Part shown: positions 17,005 through 25,869 of the stretch, in pieces
Layout of the letters: each line of letters begins with the position of its first letter
Numbering within the stretch: the stretch's first letter is position 1
Origin: Trichloromonas sp034006665
Lineage (GTDB): Bacteria > Desulfobacterota > Desulfuromonadia > Desulfuromonadales > Trichloromonadaceae
Assembly (NCBI RefSeq): GCF_034006665.1
Contig: NZ_JAVESI010000012.1
Span: 1-64,000 of the forward strand
Reading direction: 5' to 3'
DNA: 64,000 nucleotides
Translations under genes and position numbers: made by a program
Notes under the pieces: generated by a model
The model's input: only the letters and a program-made list of their open reading frames with translations
Databases searched by the model: none
Told to the model about the DNA's origin: nothing

Positions 17005-18420
17005 CTAGTTATTAAAATCATCATCATTAAATCCTAATTCTCTCTTAACTAATGTAACTTCTTGTGAAAACCCACTAATTTTATTAAATGTGTAGTTTAT
17101 TGCAGTAATTAACCATTCACCTGATAATCTTTTATTTATTCTATTTTCATCATAATTTTCACCATTGTAATTTTCTACTTTTTCTGGTGTTGGTTTAATT
17201 GGTTTATCATCTGTTATTGATATATCATCCATTTTATAAAATTTAAGTTGTATTTTTTGAAATCTATATAAATTAAAATTCATAAGATTTATTACAACTT
17301 TTACTTTTATTTTCTGTAATGCATTTAAATTTTTAATATTTTGTTGTTTGGCATAAAGATAATTAGAATGAACATTATCAGTATCAATTTTACCTAAATT
17401 CATATAATCAATAGAATTTTCCATTAATTCTGATATTTCACCGACTTTACCTTTTAATACTACCTGATCATTATTCTTACCTGTTGTGGTTATAGTATCC
17501 ATTAACAATTTATATATTACATTATCATTTTTATCATTGTATATTAATATAGATTTATATCCTATATCTAAATTAACTCTAGTTGAACTATTTATAATAT
17601 TAAATTTATTAATATAATTATTTGAGTTTAACTTATCTGGGTGATTTGTTAATATTAAATCCATTTCTGTTTCTTCTGAATCATTATTTAGATTTGTTGT
17701 TAAATTGGAAGAAAATAAAATACCAGTTTGATCAGATATATCTTCATTTAATGCTGACTCAATATCCACATAATTTAAATTATAATAGAAATCAATATAT
17801 GCATACATAAATGTAGAATCGTTTAAATATGAATGACTTACGACATTTTGTATAAATTTTAAATTTGTATTACCAGTATTAATCCATATCATACCATCAT
17901 TCGTGTTATCTATATTAGTTGCGAATCCTAGTTCTGAATCAGTTGCTATTTTTTTTAAAACTTCAAAACTAGTATTTGGATAAGACGAGAATGAATTAAA
18001 ATATAAATTATTAACATTCAGTATACCAACAATAGAATAAATTAGATCATTCTTTTCATTTTCTTTATTCTTTATAATATTAAAATCTAATATTTTAAAA
18101 TCCATTCTAATCGGCATTAATATTTCACTATTGGATTGTATAAATAAACTTAATATCTCATTGTCAACTGGAAAAAGAACATCAAATAATCTATTAGTTG
18201 GATCTCTAAATTGTACTTCTATTTTAGGCAAAAATTGATTATTATACAGTATTGTTTGTATCATGTTATTAATTTCTATAACCGTATCTCCAATTTGTAG
18301 ATATGGATATTTCCCAATTTGTTCAACATAATACTTAATATCATCATCATTTGTATCACCTTCATAATCAATAACTAAATCTCTTAATATTATAGAAGGT
18401 CTTTGTATAACTTTAATCAT
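17005..18420 (-). CDS. Baseplate hub protein, gp27/gpD-like
   Basis: This 471-aa protein lacks enzymatic motifs but has the position, length and domain pattern of a baseplate hub. An N-terminal beta domain (VIEINNMIQTILYNNQFLPK, then VQFRDPTNRLFDVLFPVDNE) is followed by a helix-turn region SSYPNTSFEVLKKIATDSEL with GMIWINTGNTNLKFIQNVVS (typical of hub proteins that bind peptides or helices). A C-terminal beta domain ends in LSGEWLITAINYTFNKISGF and SQEVTLVKRELG, which resembles the last strands of late-control D/gp27 folds. It abuts the gp53-like gene (stop and start adjacent). Confidence 0.7.
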   Translation of the reverse strand: MIKVIQRPSIILRDLVIDYEGDTNDDDIKYYVEQIGKYPYLQIGDTVIEINNMIQTILYNNQFLPKIEVQFRDPTNRLFDVLFPVDNEILSLFIQSNSEILMPIRMDFKILDFNIIKNKENEKNDLIYSIVGILNVNNLYFNSFSSYPNTSFEVLKKIATDSELGFATNIDNTNDGMIWINTGNTNLKFIQNVVSHSYLNDSTFMYAYIDFYYNLNYVDIESALNEDISDQTGILFSSNLTTNLNNDSEETEMDLILTNHPDKLNSNNYINKFNIINSSTRVNLDIGYKSILIYNDKNDNVIYKLLMDTITTTGKNNDQVVLKGKVGEISELMENSIDYMNLGKIDTDNVHSNYLYAKQQNIKNLNALQKIKVKVVINLMNFNLYRFQKIQLKFYKMDDISITDDKPIKPTPEKVENYNGENYDENRINKRLSGEWLITAINYTFNKISGFSQEVTLVKRELGFNDDDFNN

Positions 18421-18876
18421 TTATCTAAATTTATTTATTAATTTAATTTTTTTAGAATCAAAATTAACATCTATTTGTTTTAAATTATCTGGTTTTATAG
18501 TAGGTGGTGATCCTAGTCTATTCGGATCTTTTTTAGTAGTTTTATTTTTATTCATATTAAGAATTCTATCTTTTTGTTCATTTGTATCTGGATCTTTATC
18601 ATATAAAAAATCAAAATCACTTTTATTAGGTGGATAATAAATTATATCACCTGACTTTATTGTAAATGGATTAATAATATTATTTATAACCATTAATTCT
18701 TCTATATAATTTGTACTACCATATAGGAACATAGATATGAGATCTAATCTACCTGAATATTCATCAGTGACTACAAAATAATTAATATTTACATCATCTG
18801 ACATCTTTATTGTCTTTTGAAATATGTCATAAAAATTGTTATTCATTTTTAATTTATTTAAAGAATAAAATTCCAT
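18421..18876 (-). CDS. Baseplate wedge protein, gp53/LysM-like
   Basis: In this 151-aa protein, residues ~35-100 read YFVVTDEYSGRLDLISMFLY, then GSTNYIEELMVINNI and IKSGDIIYYPP. This LysM-type pattern (D-x-x-S-x-x-x-Y-G ... W/E-x-L-x-x-x-N-x-I ... G-x-x-I-x-x-P) is found in T4 gp53 and other baseplate proteins. A polar tail follows. The stop touches the start of the hub gene and the start lies 5 bases from the stop of the gp48/54-like gene, confirming a baseplate operon. Confidence 0.75.
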   Translation of the reverse strand: MEFYSLNKLKMNNNFYDIFQKTIKMSDDVNINYFVVTDEYSGRLDLISMFLYGSTNYIEELMVINNIINPFTIKSGDIIYYPPNKSDFDFLYDKDPDTNEQKDRILNMNKNKTTKKDPNRLGSPPTIKPDNLKQIDVNFDSKKIKLINKFR

Positions 18877-18881
18877 ATTAA

Positions 18882-20315
18882 TTATTTTATTTTATTATAA
18901 CTTCTTTTATATTGAATACCAAGTGAATCTAAAATTTCATTTTTTCCCATGTTTCTACCTTGTGATATATCAATACTAGCAGTTATATATTTTGGAATAT
19001 CATTATATTGCATATCTCCATTTAATTTAACTGTAATGTTATCAACTTTTATATTATTTAAAGATAATAATGGGGCATATGGGTTTCCTATTGTTAAATG
19101 CCATGGTGTTGCTGCTTCACCAGTTAACATTGCAATAGAACCTCTTAATGGCCATACATATTTACCAACAGTAGATGCCAATATATTTTTTACTAAACTA
19201 CCATGTAACACTTTATTTAATATAGATGTTTGTTTTTCTACAGATTCTAATCTTTTTTTATCATCTCCTGTATATGATTCACTTCTTTCTTTTTCATCTT
19301 CTTCTCTTTTTTTCTCTTCTGCTTCTATAACTTCTTTAGATTTAGGACTAGGTTTTAATTGTCTATTAACTGCACCAAGAAATGAATTAAAAACTTCTTT
19401 AATTAAATCAATCCAAGCAGATACATCTGTTGAATTATTATTAGCACTTCTTAATTTATTTAAAATACTTGAATTTAAATTTCCGATATATCTAATATCT
19501 GATGTACCCATAGTTAATAAATTTCTAATTATATTATATGTAGATGCAGTCATATCTACCCCACCAATATATTTTTGTTCATATACAGTTTCAAAACTAA
19601 TGTTAAATTTAGATGTATGTCCTACATCTTCAGTTGATCTGGTTAATGATTCTCTTAATACATTAGGATCACCAAATGGTACTTTTGTATCAGGACTTAC
19701 TAAACCAATTGTTTTAAGTATTCCAAATAATGATCCAGCTAACCATCCTGGCACAGGTGCCATTGAATCTAACCCAATTCCAAACTCTTTAGACATCATT
19801 TGATTTATTAATAAGTGTAACATTTCATCTTTATTTTGAGTTCTCCAATTTTCATTAAATGAAAAATTTAATATCTCATCTGAATCTGATTTTACCCACC
19901 CTACAATAACTGATACAGGTTCTACATTCATTTTAGATAAATCCTTTCTAACAACTGCCCCTTCAGGAAATCTTCTAAGTATTATTAATCTATTTAATGG
20001 GTAAACACCAATATCTCTTAAATAAGAAAAATCAGTAGGTTTTAATTTTAAACTTTTTGACATATTGCTATCACTACCTTCTCCGTTAAAATCCTTTAAT
20101 AATTGAATATATGGATTTCTGCTAGTTGCATCATATGGAGCATTTACGCTAGAACTAATATAATTTTTAACATCACCTTGTGTTATAATATAATTATTTA
20201 TACCGAATGTGTCATCTTCATTTTGGTTATATCTAACATCAGTGGATTGTATTTCTCCATATTCATTAGATATATAGTTTTCCATTTCAAATAAAAACTT
20301 CATTTCATCAAACAT
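18882..20315 (-). CDS. Baseplate tail-tube initiation protein, gp48/gp54-like
   Basis: This 477-aa protein has an N-terminal region with FSYLRDIGVYPLNRLIILRR followed by PEGAVV. A central segment carries a hydrophobic stretch (PGWLAGSLFGILKTIGLVSP). A highly charged Glu/Lys/Arg linker lies at residues ~330-365. The C-terminal tube-like domain has TPWHLTIGNPYAPLLSLNNI and ITASIDISQGRNMG. The TPWHxTIGNP motif with a following tube-fold domain matches baseplate/tube junction proteins of T4-type phages. It is the first gene of the leftward baseplate operon. Whether it is the gp48 or the gp54 equivalent cannot be decided. Confidence 0.65.
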   Translation of the reverse strand: MFDEMKFLFEMENYISNEYGEIQSTDVRYNQNEDDTFGINNYIITQGDVKNYISSSVNAPYDATSRNPYIQLLKDFNGEGSDSNMSKSLKLKPTDFSYLRDIGVYPLNRLIILRRFPEGAVVRKDLSKMNVEPVSVIVGWVKSDSDEILNFSFNENWRTQNKDEMLHLLINQMMSKEFGIGLDSMAPVPGWLAGSLFGILKTIGLVSPDTKVPFGDPNVLRESLTRSTEDVGHTSKFNISFETVYEQKYIGGVDMTASTYNIIRNLLTMGTSDIRYIGNLNSSILNKLRSANNNSTDVSAWIDLIKEVFNSFLGAVNRQLKPSPKSKEVIEAEEKKREEDEKERSESYTGDDKKRLESVEKQTSILNKVLHGSLVKNILASTVGKYVWPLRGSIAMLTGEAATPWHLTIGNPYAPLLSLNNIKVDNITVKLNGDMQYNDIPKYITASIDISQGRNMGKNEILDSLGIQYKRSYNKIK

Positions 20316-20374
20316 TATAAAAATGATTAATTTTTTAATAGTGTGTAAATATAAATGTATATATAAAAATAATT

Positions 20375-20776
20375 TTAATAACTTTTTAATATTTGAGATG
20401 CGTCAAATATATTCATGTTTGATAGAATAGATTGATATATATCTTCATCATTTTTAAATTCATCAAAAAATATTAATATGTTAAATTTTATATTTGAATC
20501 TAATACTTTTTTTATTTTAAAAATATCATTAACATCTAATTTTTTATTACTAAAATTGGGTATGTAATAAATATCTCTATTTTTAGAAAAAGATTGCACT
20601 ATTTTATTATATATTAATAAATTAAAATAGCTTTTATAAATATCATAATTATTATGGATGTCGTATTCTTCTAATTGTTGTTTTATATCAATGATAACCT
20701 TATTTCTAATCTTATTAACTTTAACATATTTATCAAACTTTTTTTTACTTTTTGTAAACACTAAATAAAAATTCAT
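20375..20776 (-). CDS. Hypothetical protein
   Basis: This 133-aa soluble protein contains NKVIIDIKQQLEEYDIHNNY, then SFSKNRDIYYIPNF and FNILIFFDEFKNDEDIYQSI. The alternating beta-alpha pattern and the IFFDEF segment suggest a Rossmann-like or degraded P-loop fold, but no Walker A motif is present. It stands alone between the baseplate operon and the divergent uvsX gene, with a 153-base A/T spacer upstream. Function unknown. Confidence 0.6.
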   Translation of the reverse strand: MNFYLVFTKSKKKFDKYVKVNKIRNKVIIDIKQQLEEYDIHNNYDIYKSYFNLLIYNKIVQSFSKNRDIYYIPNFSNKKLDVNDIFKIKKVLDSNIKFNILIFFDEFKNDEDIYQSILSNMNIFDASQILKSY

Positions 20777-20929
20777 ATTATTAAATTATATTTTTATTAT
20801 ATATTGAATAGTAATAGTTCAGAATATATATTTTAAAATAAATTTAACTATAAATTAAACTTTTTATAGTATTTATAATAAAATTATAAAAATATAAAGA
20901 TAATATCTTAAAAAATTAATAGATTATGC
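20777..20929. promoter_or_regulatory. Divergent promoter region before uvsX
   Basis: This 153-base spacer of extreme A/T content separates two divergent genes. It contains TTTTTATTATATATTGAATAG for the leftward gene and several TATA-like runs (AATATATATTTTAAAA, TTTTTATAGTATTTATAATAAAA) for uvsX. No ORF, hairpin terminator or RNA gene was seen. Confidence 0.4.
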
Positions 20930-22126
20930 ATGGCAAAGAAAAAATCAAATTCAAAAACGTTCTCGATATCACAATTATCAGGTTTAATAGATAAAATATC
21001 AGATGAAACAGAAATAATTGTACAAGGTAATGAAGATTCTGGTTTTATTGATACTGGTGTTTATATTTTAAATGCTCTTTTTTCAAAAAGTATTTTAAAT
21101 GGTGGTATTCCAGATGACAGAATAACAATATTTGCAGGTGAACCAAATACAGGTAAATCATATTTATTGTATAATATTGCTAGAAATGCTCAAAAAAGAG
21201 GAGACTTTATAGTATTTATTGACACTGAACATTCTGTTAGTAAATCTACATTACAATCATTCGGTATTGATTCAAGTCCTGAAAAATTAAAACTTATATC
21301 TTCTAATAAAGTTGAAGATTTAAAAATATTCCTAACCAAATTTCTAGATGGTCTTAAACAAGAGAAAAAATCAGGATCAGAAATTCCTAAAATTATAATT
21401 TTATTAGATAGTATAGGTCAATTAGCATCAGAAAAAGAAATTGAAGATGCTAAAGAAGGTAAAAACAAAGCTGATATGACAAGAGCTAAAGCTATTAAAC
21501 AATTGTTCAGAATTATTAACTCTGATTTAGGATATTTAGGAATTCCAATGGTAGCAACAAACCATACTTATCAAGATACTAGTTCATTTTTCCCTGTTCC
21601 AGTTATGGCAGGTGGAAAAGGAGCAGAATATTCAGCATCTACTATTATATTTTTAAGTACTGCTAAATTAAAAACTGGCAGAGAAGATGACTTAGATTTA
21701 AGTTCAACTGGTGTATTGGTTACAGCACAAGCAAAGAAAAACAGACTAGCTAAACCTAAGAAAGTTAAATTTGAAATTGATCATAGTTATGGTACAAATC
21801 CATATAAAGGATTAGAATTTTTCTTTACTCCACAAAATTTTGAAAATTTAGGTGTAGCAAAAGGAAAATTAAACGATAAGGGTGAGTTTGAACCAGGTGG
21901 AACAAGATGGTATATTAAACATTTAAATAAATCGGTTTTTGAAAAACAATTATTTACATCAGAAGTTTTTACGAAAGAATTATTAGAAAAATTAGAACCA
22001 ATAATTTATAAATATTTTGATTACTCATCATTTGAAGAACAAGAATTATTTTTATCTAAAATGGACGAGCATGGAGAAGATTTAGATGCAGATTTTGATG
22101 ATATTGATAATGATGATTTATTTTAA
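20930..22126 (+). CDS. uvsX: UvsX-like RecA-family recombinase
   Basis: This 398-aa strand-exchange recombinase forms the presynaptic filament on ssDNA. Walker A is GEPNTGKS (70-77), the catalytic Glu region is VFIDTEH (E100), and Walker B is KIIILLDSIGQL (~154-165). The DNA-binding loop region is followed by GGKGAEYSASTIIFL. The C-terminus is a strongly acidic tail, as in UvsX/RecA, where it modulates filament assembly. No intein is present here although RecA-type genes are common intein hosts. The helicase gene follows 21 bases downstream, the T4 uvsX-41 order without gene 40. Confidence 0.95.
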   Translation: MAKKKSNSKTFSISQLSGLIDKISDETEIIVQGNEDSGFIDTGVYILNALFSKSILNGGIPDDRITIFAGEPNTGKSYLLYNIARNAQKRGDFIVFIDTEHSVSKSTLQSFGIDSSPEKLKLISSNKVEDLKIFLTKFLDGLKQEKKSGSEIPKIIILLDSIGQLASEKEIEDAKEGKNKADMTRAKAIKQLFRIINSDLGYLGIPMVATNHTYQDTSSFFPVPVMAGGKGAEYSASTIIFLSTAKLKTGREDDLDLSSTGVLVTAQAKKNRLAKPKKVKFEIDHSYGTNPYKGLEFFFTPQNFENLGVAKGKLNDKGEFEPGGTRWYIKHLNKSVFEKQLFTSEVFTKELLEKLEPIIYKYFDYSSFEEQELFLSKMDEHGEDLDADFDDIDNDDLF

Positions 22127-22147
22127 TAAAATTTTAAAAATTAAAAA

Positions 22148-22861
22148 ATGGGAGCTAATACAAATTTAGAAAAATTATTTTTTGCCAAGATCTTAGAAGA
22201 ACCTAATCAATTTTATAAAGTAGAATCAAAATACTTTGAAAATGAATTGATTAGGTTTGTATATGATGTTATTAGAGAATATTATATAAATTCAAAAGAT
22301 AAAATTGTACCTAGTCCAAAACAAGTTTGGTCTATGGTAAGTTTACAAGATGATAAAAAATTAGTTTCAAAAGAAGCTTTAAAATCATTGTTTACAGAAA
22401 CAACACAAGATATAACTGATGAATGGTTAGATAGATCATTTAAAGCATGGAAATCATCAAAATATACAAGAGATAAAATTTATGAATCCATTGATATTAT
22501 AAAAAACATGGATGAAGTAAATTATGACAATGTTATGGATATTGTCGGTAGATTAAAAAAGAATTTTAGTGAGATAGATATTATATCAAATGATGATGAA
22601 GATTTAGGGGGAGATTTTGATGATCCAGAAGAACATAAACAATTGATATCATTAAGAAAAATACCGACAGGATGGTCAAATTTAGATAAAATATTAGGTG
22701 GTGGATGGGATCATGCTACTTTTAACATAATAATGGGAGAAACTAATGTGGGTAAGTGTCTTATTTTCAACACTTTAATAAAAATTAAAAACAAAAAAAC
22801 TAATAAAATCGAAAAAATAAAAATTGGTGATTTTTTTAATATGATAAAAAAATCTTCCTAA
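22148..22861 (+). CDS. DnaB/gp41-type replicative helicase, N-terminal half with split-intein N-piece
   Basis: This 237-aa ORF has two parts. Residues 1-203 are helicase: the N-terminal helical domain, then IPTGWSNLDKILGGGWDHAT and the Walker A start IIMGETNVGK. Residue C204 begins an intein: CLIFNTLIKIKNKKTNK followed by IEKIKIGDFF, matching block A (Cys1 plus beta strands), ending at a stop after 34 residues. The Walker A motif is thus cut after its Lys, so this product alone cannot bind ATP. The rest of the helicase is at 24054-25148, with a homing endonuclease between. Joined exteins give ~445 aa, close to T4 gp41 (475). Confidence 0.93.
   Translation: MGANTNLEKLFFAKILEEPNQFYKVESKYFENELIRFVYDVIREYYINSKDKIVPSPKQVWSMVSLQDDKKLVSKEALKSLFTETTQDITDEWLDRSFKAWKSSKYTRDKIYESIDIIKNMDEVNYDNVMDIVGRLKKNFSEIDIISNDDEDLGGDFDDPEEHKQLISLRKIPTGWSNLDKILGGGWDHATFNIIMGETNVGKCLIFNTLIKIKNKKTNKIEKIKIGDFFNMIKKSS
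22757..22861 (+). other. Split intein N-piece in helicase (34 aa)
   Basis: Cys1 is at codon 22757, directly after the Walker A Lys. The piece contains only block A; block B (with its His) is on the partner ORF. This is an atypical, early split compared with inteins split at the endonuclease site. Confidence 0.85.
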
Positions 22862-22896
22862 ATTGGATTCACTTATTTTTATATATAAAAGTAAAA

Positions 22897-24015
22897 ATGA
22901 TTATGAAATGTAAAATTTGTAATAATGAATCTAAAGATATTAGAGGATTATCTATTCATTTAGTAAAAAAACACCATTTTAATAAAAATGATATTAAAAA
23001 TTATTATGATAAATATTTAAAAAAAGATAATGAAGGTAAATGTTATTTTTGTGGAAAAAATTCAATTTTTAAAGATTTATCTAATGGATATCATAATATA
23101 TGTGATTCTAAAGAATGTTTAGGTAAAACAAGAGCAACAGGTACATATGAATTTTTAATGTATAAATATAATTTATCAAAAGATGATGCTATAAAAATGA
23201 TGAATGAAAGAGCATCTGAAAGAGGCAAAAAAATTAAAAAATCATTAAATGAAAAATTTGAAAATAATAAAAATTTTTTTAAAGAAAGATCACATCAATC
23301 AATTAACTACTGGCTGAAAAGAGGATATTCTGAAGATGATGCTAAAATAAAAGTTAAGAAAGTTACTGATATGATACATGAAAAAACATGGAAAAAGAGA
23401 AGAGAATATCCAGAATTATATGATGATGTTAGTCCAACACAATTAAAATATTGGTTAAAAAAAGGATATAATGAAGAAGAAGCAAAAGAAAAAGTAAAAG
23501 ATAGACAAAGAACTTTTACATTAGAAAAATGTATTAAAAAATATGGTGAAGACGATGGTATAGATATTTGGATAAAAAGAAATAAAAGATGGTCTAAAAA
23601 AATGAAAGATATTTTATTAAAAAATGGAAATTATAAACAAGACTCATCAAATTTAGAAAAAATTTTTATAAATGATATTTTAAATGAAACGAATATTAAT
23701 GAATATAATTGTTATATAAATAAGCAATTTATAATATTTTGTAATAGTGATTTTTATTACACTTATGATTTCAAGTATAATAATAAAATAATAGAATTCA
23801 ATGGTGATTACTGGCATTGTAATCCTATTAAATATGATATGGATTATTTTAATATGAGAAAACAAATGTATGCTAAAGATATATGGATATATGATAAATT
23901 AAAAATTCAAAAAGCTAAAAAAGAAGGATATGATGTATTAGTTATATGGGAAAGTGATTATAAGAAAAATAAAGAAAAAATTATACAAGAATGTGTAAAT
24001 TTTTTAAACAAATAA
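22897..24015 (+). CDS. EDxHD-type homing endonuclease between the helicase halves
   Basis: This 372-aa protein starts with a C2H2-like finger (CKICNNESKDIRGLSIHLVK, then KHH), followed by a second Cys cluster (CYFCGK...CDSKEC). The middle repeats W-L-K-R/K-G-Y-x-E-x-x-A-K, and a segment TLEKCIKKYGEDDGIDIW is shared with the endonuclease at 43610. The C-terminal nuclease has KIIEFNGDYWHCNP and IQKAKKEGYDVLVIWESDY, typical of the VSR-like EDxHD homing family found between split-intein genes. It has its own likely promoter, ATTTTTATATATAAAAG, in the 35-base gap. It presumably cuts intein-free helicase alleles. Confidence 0.88.
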   Translation: MIMKCKICNNESKDIRGLSIHLVKKHHFNKNDIKNYYDKYLKKDNEGKCYFCGKNSIFKDLSNGYHNICDSKECLGKTRATGTYEFLMYKYNLSKDDAIKMMNERASERGKKIKKSLNEKFENNKNFFKERSHQSINYWLKRGYSEDDAKIKVKKVTDMIHEKTWKKRREYPELYDDVSPTQLKYWLKKGYNEEEAKEKVKDRQRTFTLEKCIKKYGEDDGIDIWIKRNKRWSKKMKDILLKNGNYKQDSSNLEKIFINDILNETNINEYNCYINKQFIIFCNSDFYYTYDFKYNNKIIEFNGDYWHCNPIKYDMDYFNMRKQMYAKDIWIYDKLKIQKAKKEGYDVLVIWESDYKKNKEKIIQECVNFLNK

Positions 24016-24053
24016 GAGATAATATTATAAAATATAAAAACAAAATTGTATAA

Positions 24054-24419
24054 ATGATAAGTGACAATACATATAAAAAATTTATAGAAACATTTGATGT
24101 ATCAGATTGGCAAATAGAAACCGATACGGGATGGGAAGATATAAAAGAAGTTGGTAAAACAATTGAATATGATGAATGGGTAGTAAAAACAGAAGATGGT
24201 TTAGAATTAATTTGTGCGGATGAACATATTTTATTTGATAAAAATTATAATGAAATATATGTAAAAAATTTAAAAATAGGGGATTATATTTTATCAAAAA
24301 ATGGTATTTCTAAAATAAAAGAAGTATATAAAACTGATAAAAAGTCAAATATGTATGACTTGTCTTTGTCTGATGATTCAAATCGTAGATATTATACAAA
24401 TGATATTTTATCTCACAAT
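24054..24419 (+). other. Split intein C-piece in helicase (122 aa)
   Basis: It extends from the ATG to the Asn codon at 24417-24419. It holds blocks B, F and G (CADEHIL, RRYYTND, LSHN). The +1 residue is Ser. Confidence 0.85.
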
Positions 24420-25148
24420 TCAATGTGGTTACAAAATATGGCTGCTAAAATGGCAGATAGTGGATATAATGTTGTTTACATAACATTAGAGATGGCAAAA
24501 TATAAATGTATTAAGCGTTTAGGTGCAATGAGATTAAAAATTGATATTGATGAATATGATACAATAAGTAAAGATAGTACATTTATTAAAAATAAAATAA
24601 ACGAATTAAAAACAATGGCATCGTCAAATAAATTATTTGATGGTGGTAAGGTTGGTAAATTATATGTTAAAAAATTTCCAACTAGTGATTGTACAGTAAC
24701 AGATTTAGAAAATTATGTTAAAAAATTTCAAGAAACAAAAAATATAAAATTAGATGCAATCGTAGTAGATTACATTAATATTATGTCAATTGAGAAAGGT
24801 TATAATTTAGACACTATGTTATATCTTAAAGGTAAACATTTAGCAGAAGGATTAAGAAGATTAGCTGATAAGTGTGATGTTGCTGTTATTACAGCTACAC
24901 AAGTTGATAAATCAGTATGGGGAGCAAATGATATTAATTTAGATGATATACCAGAAAGTAAAGCAATAGCAGAAGCAGCGGATTCTGTTTGGGCAATAAT
25001 TAGAAACCCTTCTATGAAAAAAGAAAATACATATAGATTAAAAATATTAAAATTAAGAGATGGTGAACATCATGAGGAACAAGTGAAATTTGATTTTAAT
25101 ACTAAATATTTAACAATGGATAATGATATATTATTTGGATCAAAATAA
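24054..25148 (+). CDS. DnaB/gp41-type replicative helicase, C-terminal half with split-intein C-piece
   Basis: This 364-aa ORF begins with intein. Residues 1-122 are the C-piece: block B GLELICADEHILF, block F region MYDLSLSDDSNRRYYTN, and block G DILSHN|S. Residue S123 is the +1 extein residue. The helicase resumes SMWLQNMAAKMADSGYNVVY, ITLEM, Walker B LDAIVVDYINIM, the H4-like ITATQVDKSVWG and an arginine-finger region ILKLRDGEHHEEQ. The TKT/S after Walker A GK is replaced by Ser+1, restoring GETNVGKS after splicing. The ORF starts 38 bases after the endonuclease. Confidence 0.93.
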   Translation: MISDNTYKKFIETFDVSDWQIETDTGWEDIKEVGKTIEYDEWVVKTEDGLELICADEHILFDKNYNEIYVKNLKIGDYILSKNGISKIKEVYKTDKKSNMYDLSLSDDSNRRYYTNDILSHNSMWLQNMAAKMADSGYNVVYITLEMAKYKCIKRLGAMRLKIDIDEYDTISKDSTFIKNKINELKTMASSNKLFDGGKVGKLYVKKFPTSDCTVTDLENYVKKFQETKNIKLDAIVVDYINIMSIEKGYNLDTMLYLKGKHLAEGLRRLADKCDVAVITATQVDKSVWGANDINLDDIPESKAIAEAADSVWAIIRNPSMKKENTYRLKILKLRDGEHHEEQVKFDFNTKYLTMDNDILFGSK

Positions 25149-25164
25149 AAAATAATAAATTGAA

Positions 25165-25851
25165 ATGAGTGATGATAAAAATTACATAAATTTTGATGAC
25201 GATTTAAATCAATATGATATAGATGAAGAATCAAATATTAGTAATGATAATATAGAAGAAGATAATAATATTGATGTTGATGATGATATTATAAATAATG
25301 ATGATGATAATGATTTTATTGACATTGATGATGTATCTGATATAGAGGATTGTGAAAATTTTGATCTAATTTATAAATTTAATACTAATAAACATAGGCA
25401 AGAAGGTAAACATAGATTACAAAGAGATACTATTTTTAAAGGCAAATTAGATAAAAAAGAAAATGAAGATAATATAAGTAACAGTCATATAGATAATGAT
25501 TATGATAATATTAATATATTTGATATTCATAATGATAGTGATGATTATTTAAGTACAAATGACTTAACTAAAGATGTCTATGATATACTAGATAAAAATA
25601 CAGATTTAGATTTTAAACAAAATAGAAGAAAACCAAATAAAGAGGTTTTTAATAATTATTATAATTTATTAATAAGAGAATTAGGATACAGATATACAAG
25701 ATCAGAGATATTTGTTGAATTATCATATTATTTTACAGATAACATATTTAATATGTTTAAACTTTTAGATAAAAAACCAGCTACATATATAATTAAAGAA
25801 TTAACACAAAAAGGATTTTTAAAAAACCTTAATGGTATTAATTTTTTATAA
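25165..25851 (+). CDS. Acidic protein with conserved-looking C-terminal helical domain
   Basis: In this 228-aa protein, the first ~65 residues are almost pure Asp/Asn/Ile repeats (acidic, probably disordered). A middle basic patch is KHRQEGKHRLQRD. The C-terminal ~75 residues (NKEVFNNYYNLLIRELGYRY, TRSEIFVELSYYFTDNIFNM, FKLLDKKPATYIIKELTQKG) form a compact helical domain that looks like a DNA- or polymerase-binding module. It sits 16 bases after the helicase and 18 bases before nrdJ. A replication or transcription accessory role is inferred from context only. Confidence 0.6.
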   Translation: MSDDKNYINFDDDLNQYDIDEESNISNDNIEEDNNIDVDDDIINNDDDNDFIDIDDVSDIEDCENFDLIYKFNTNKHRQEGKHRLQRDTIFKGKLDKKENEDNISNSHIDNDYDNINIFDIHNDSDDYLSTNDLTKDVYDILDKNTDLDFKQNRRKPNKEVFNNYYNLLIRELGYRYTRSEIFVELSYYFTDNIFNMFKLLDKKPATYIIKELTQKGFLKNLNGINFL

Positions 25852-25869
25852 AAATAAATATAAATATAA

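Noticed and set aside
18949..19803. 284-aa plus-strand ORF opposite the gp48/gp54-like gene
   Set aside because: It is an antisense shadow: its composition is typical of reverse-strand reading (Leu/Ser/Ile/Phe runs), and the opposite gene has recognisable motifs and operon context.
22861..22897. Stop in the helicase as a sequencing frameshift of one long intein with internal endonuclease
   Set aside because: The endonuclease has its own start and promoter-like motif, a second stop separates it from the C-piece, and the same three-ORF layout occurs at two other loci.
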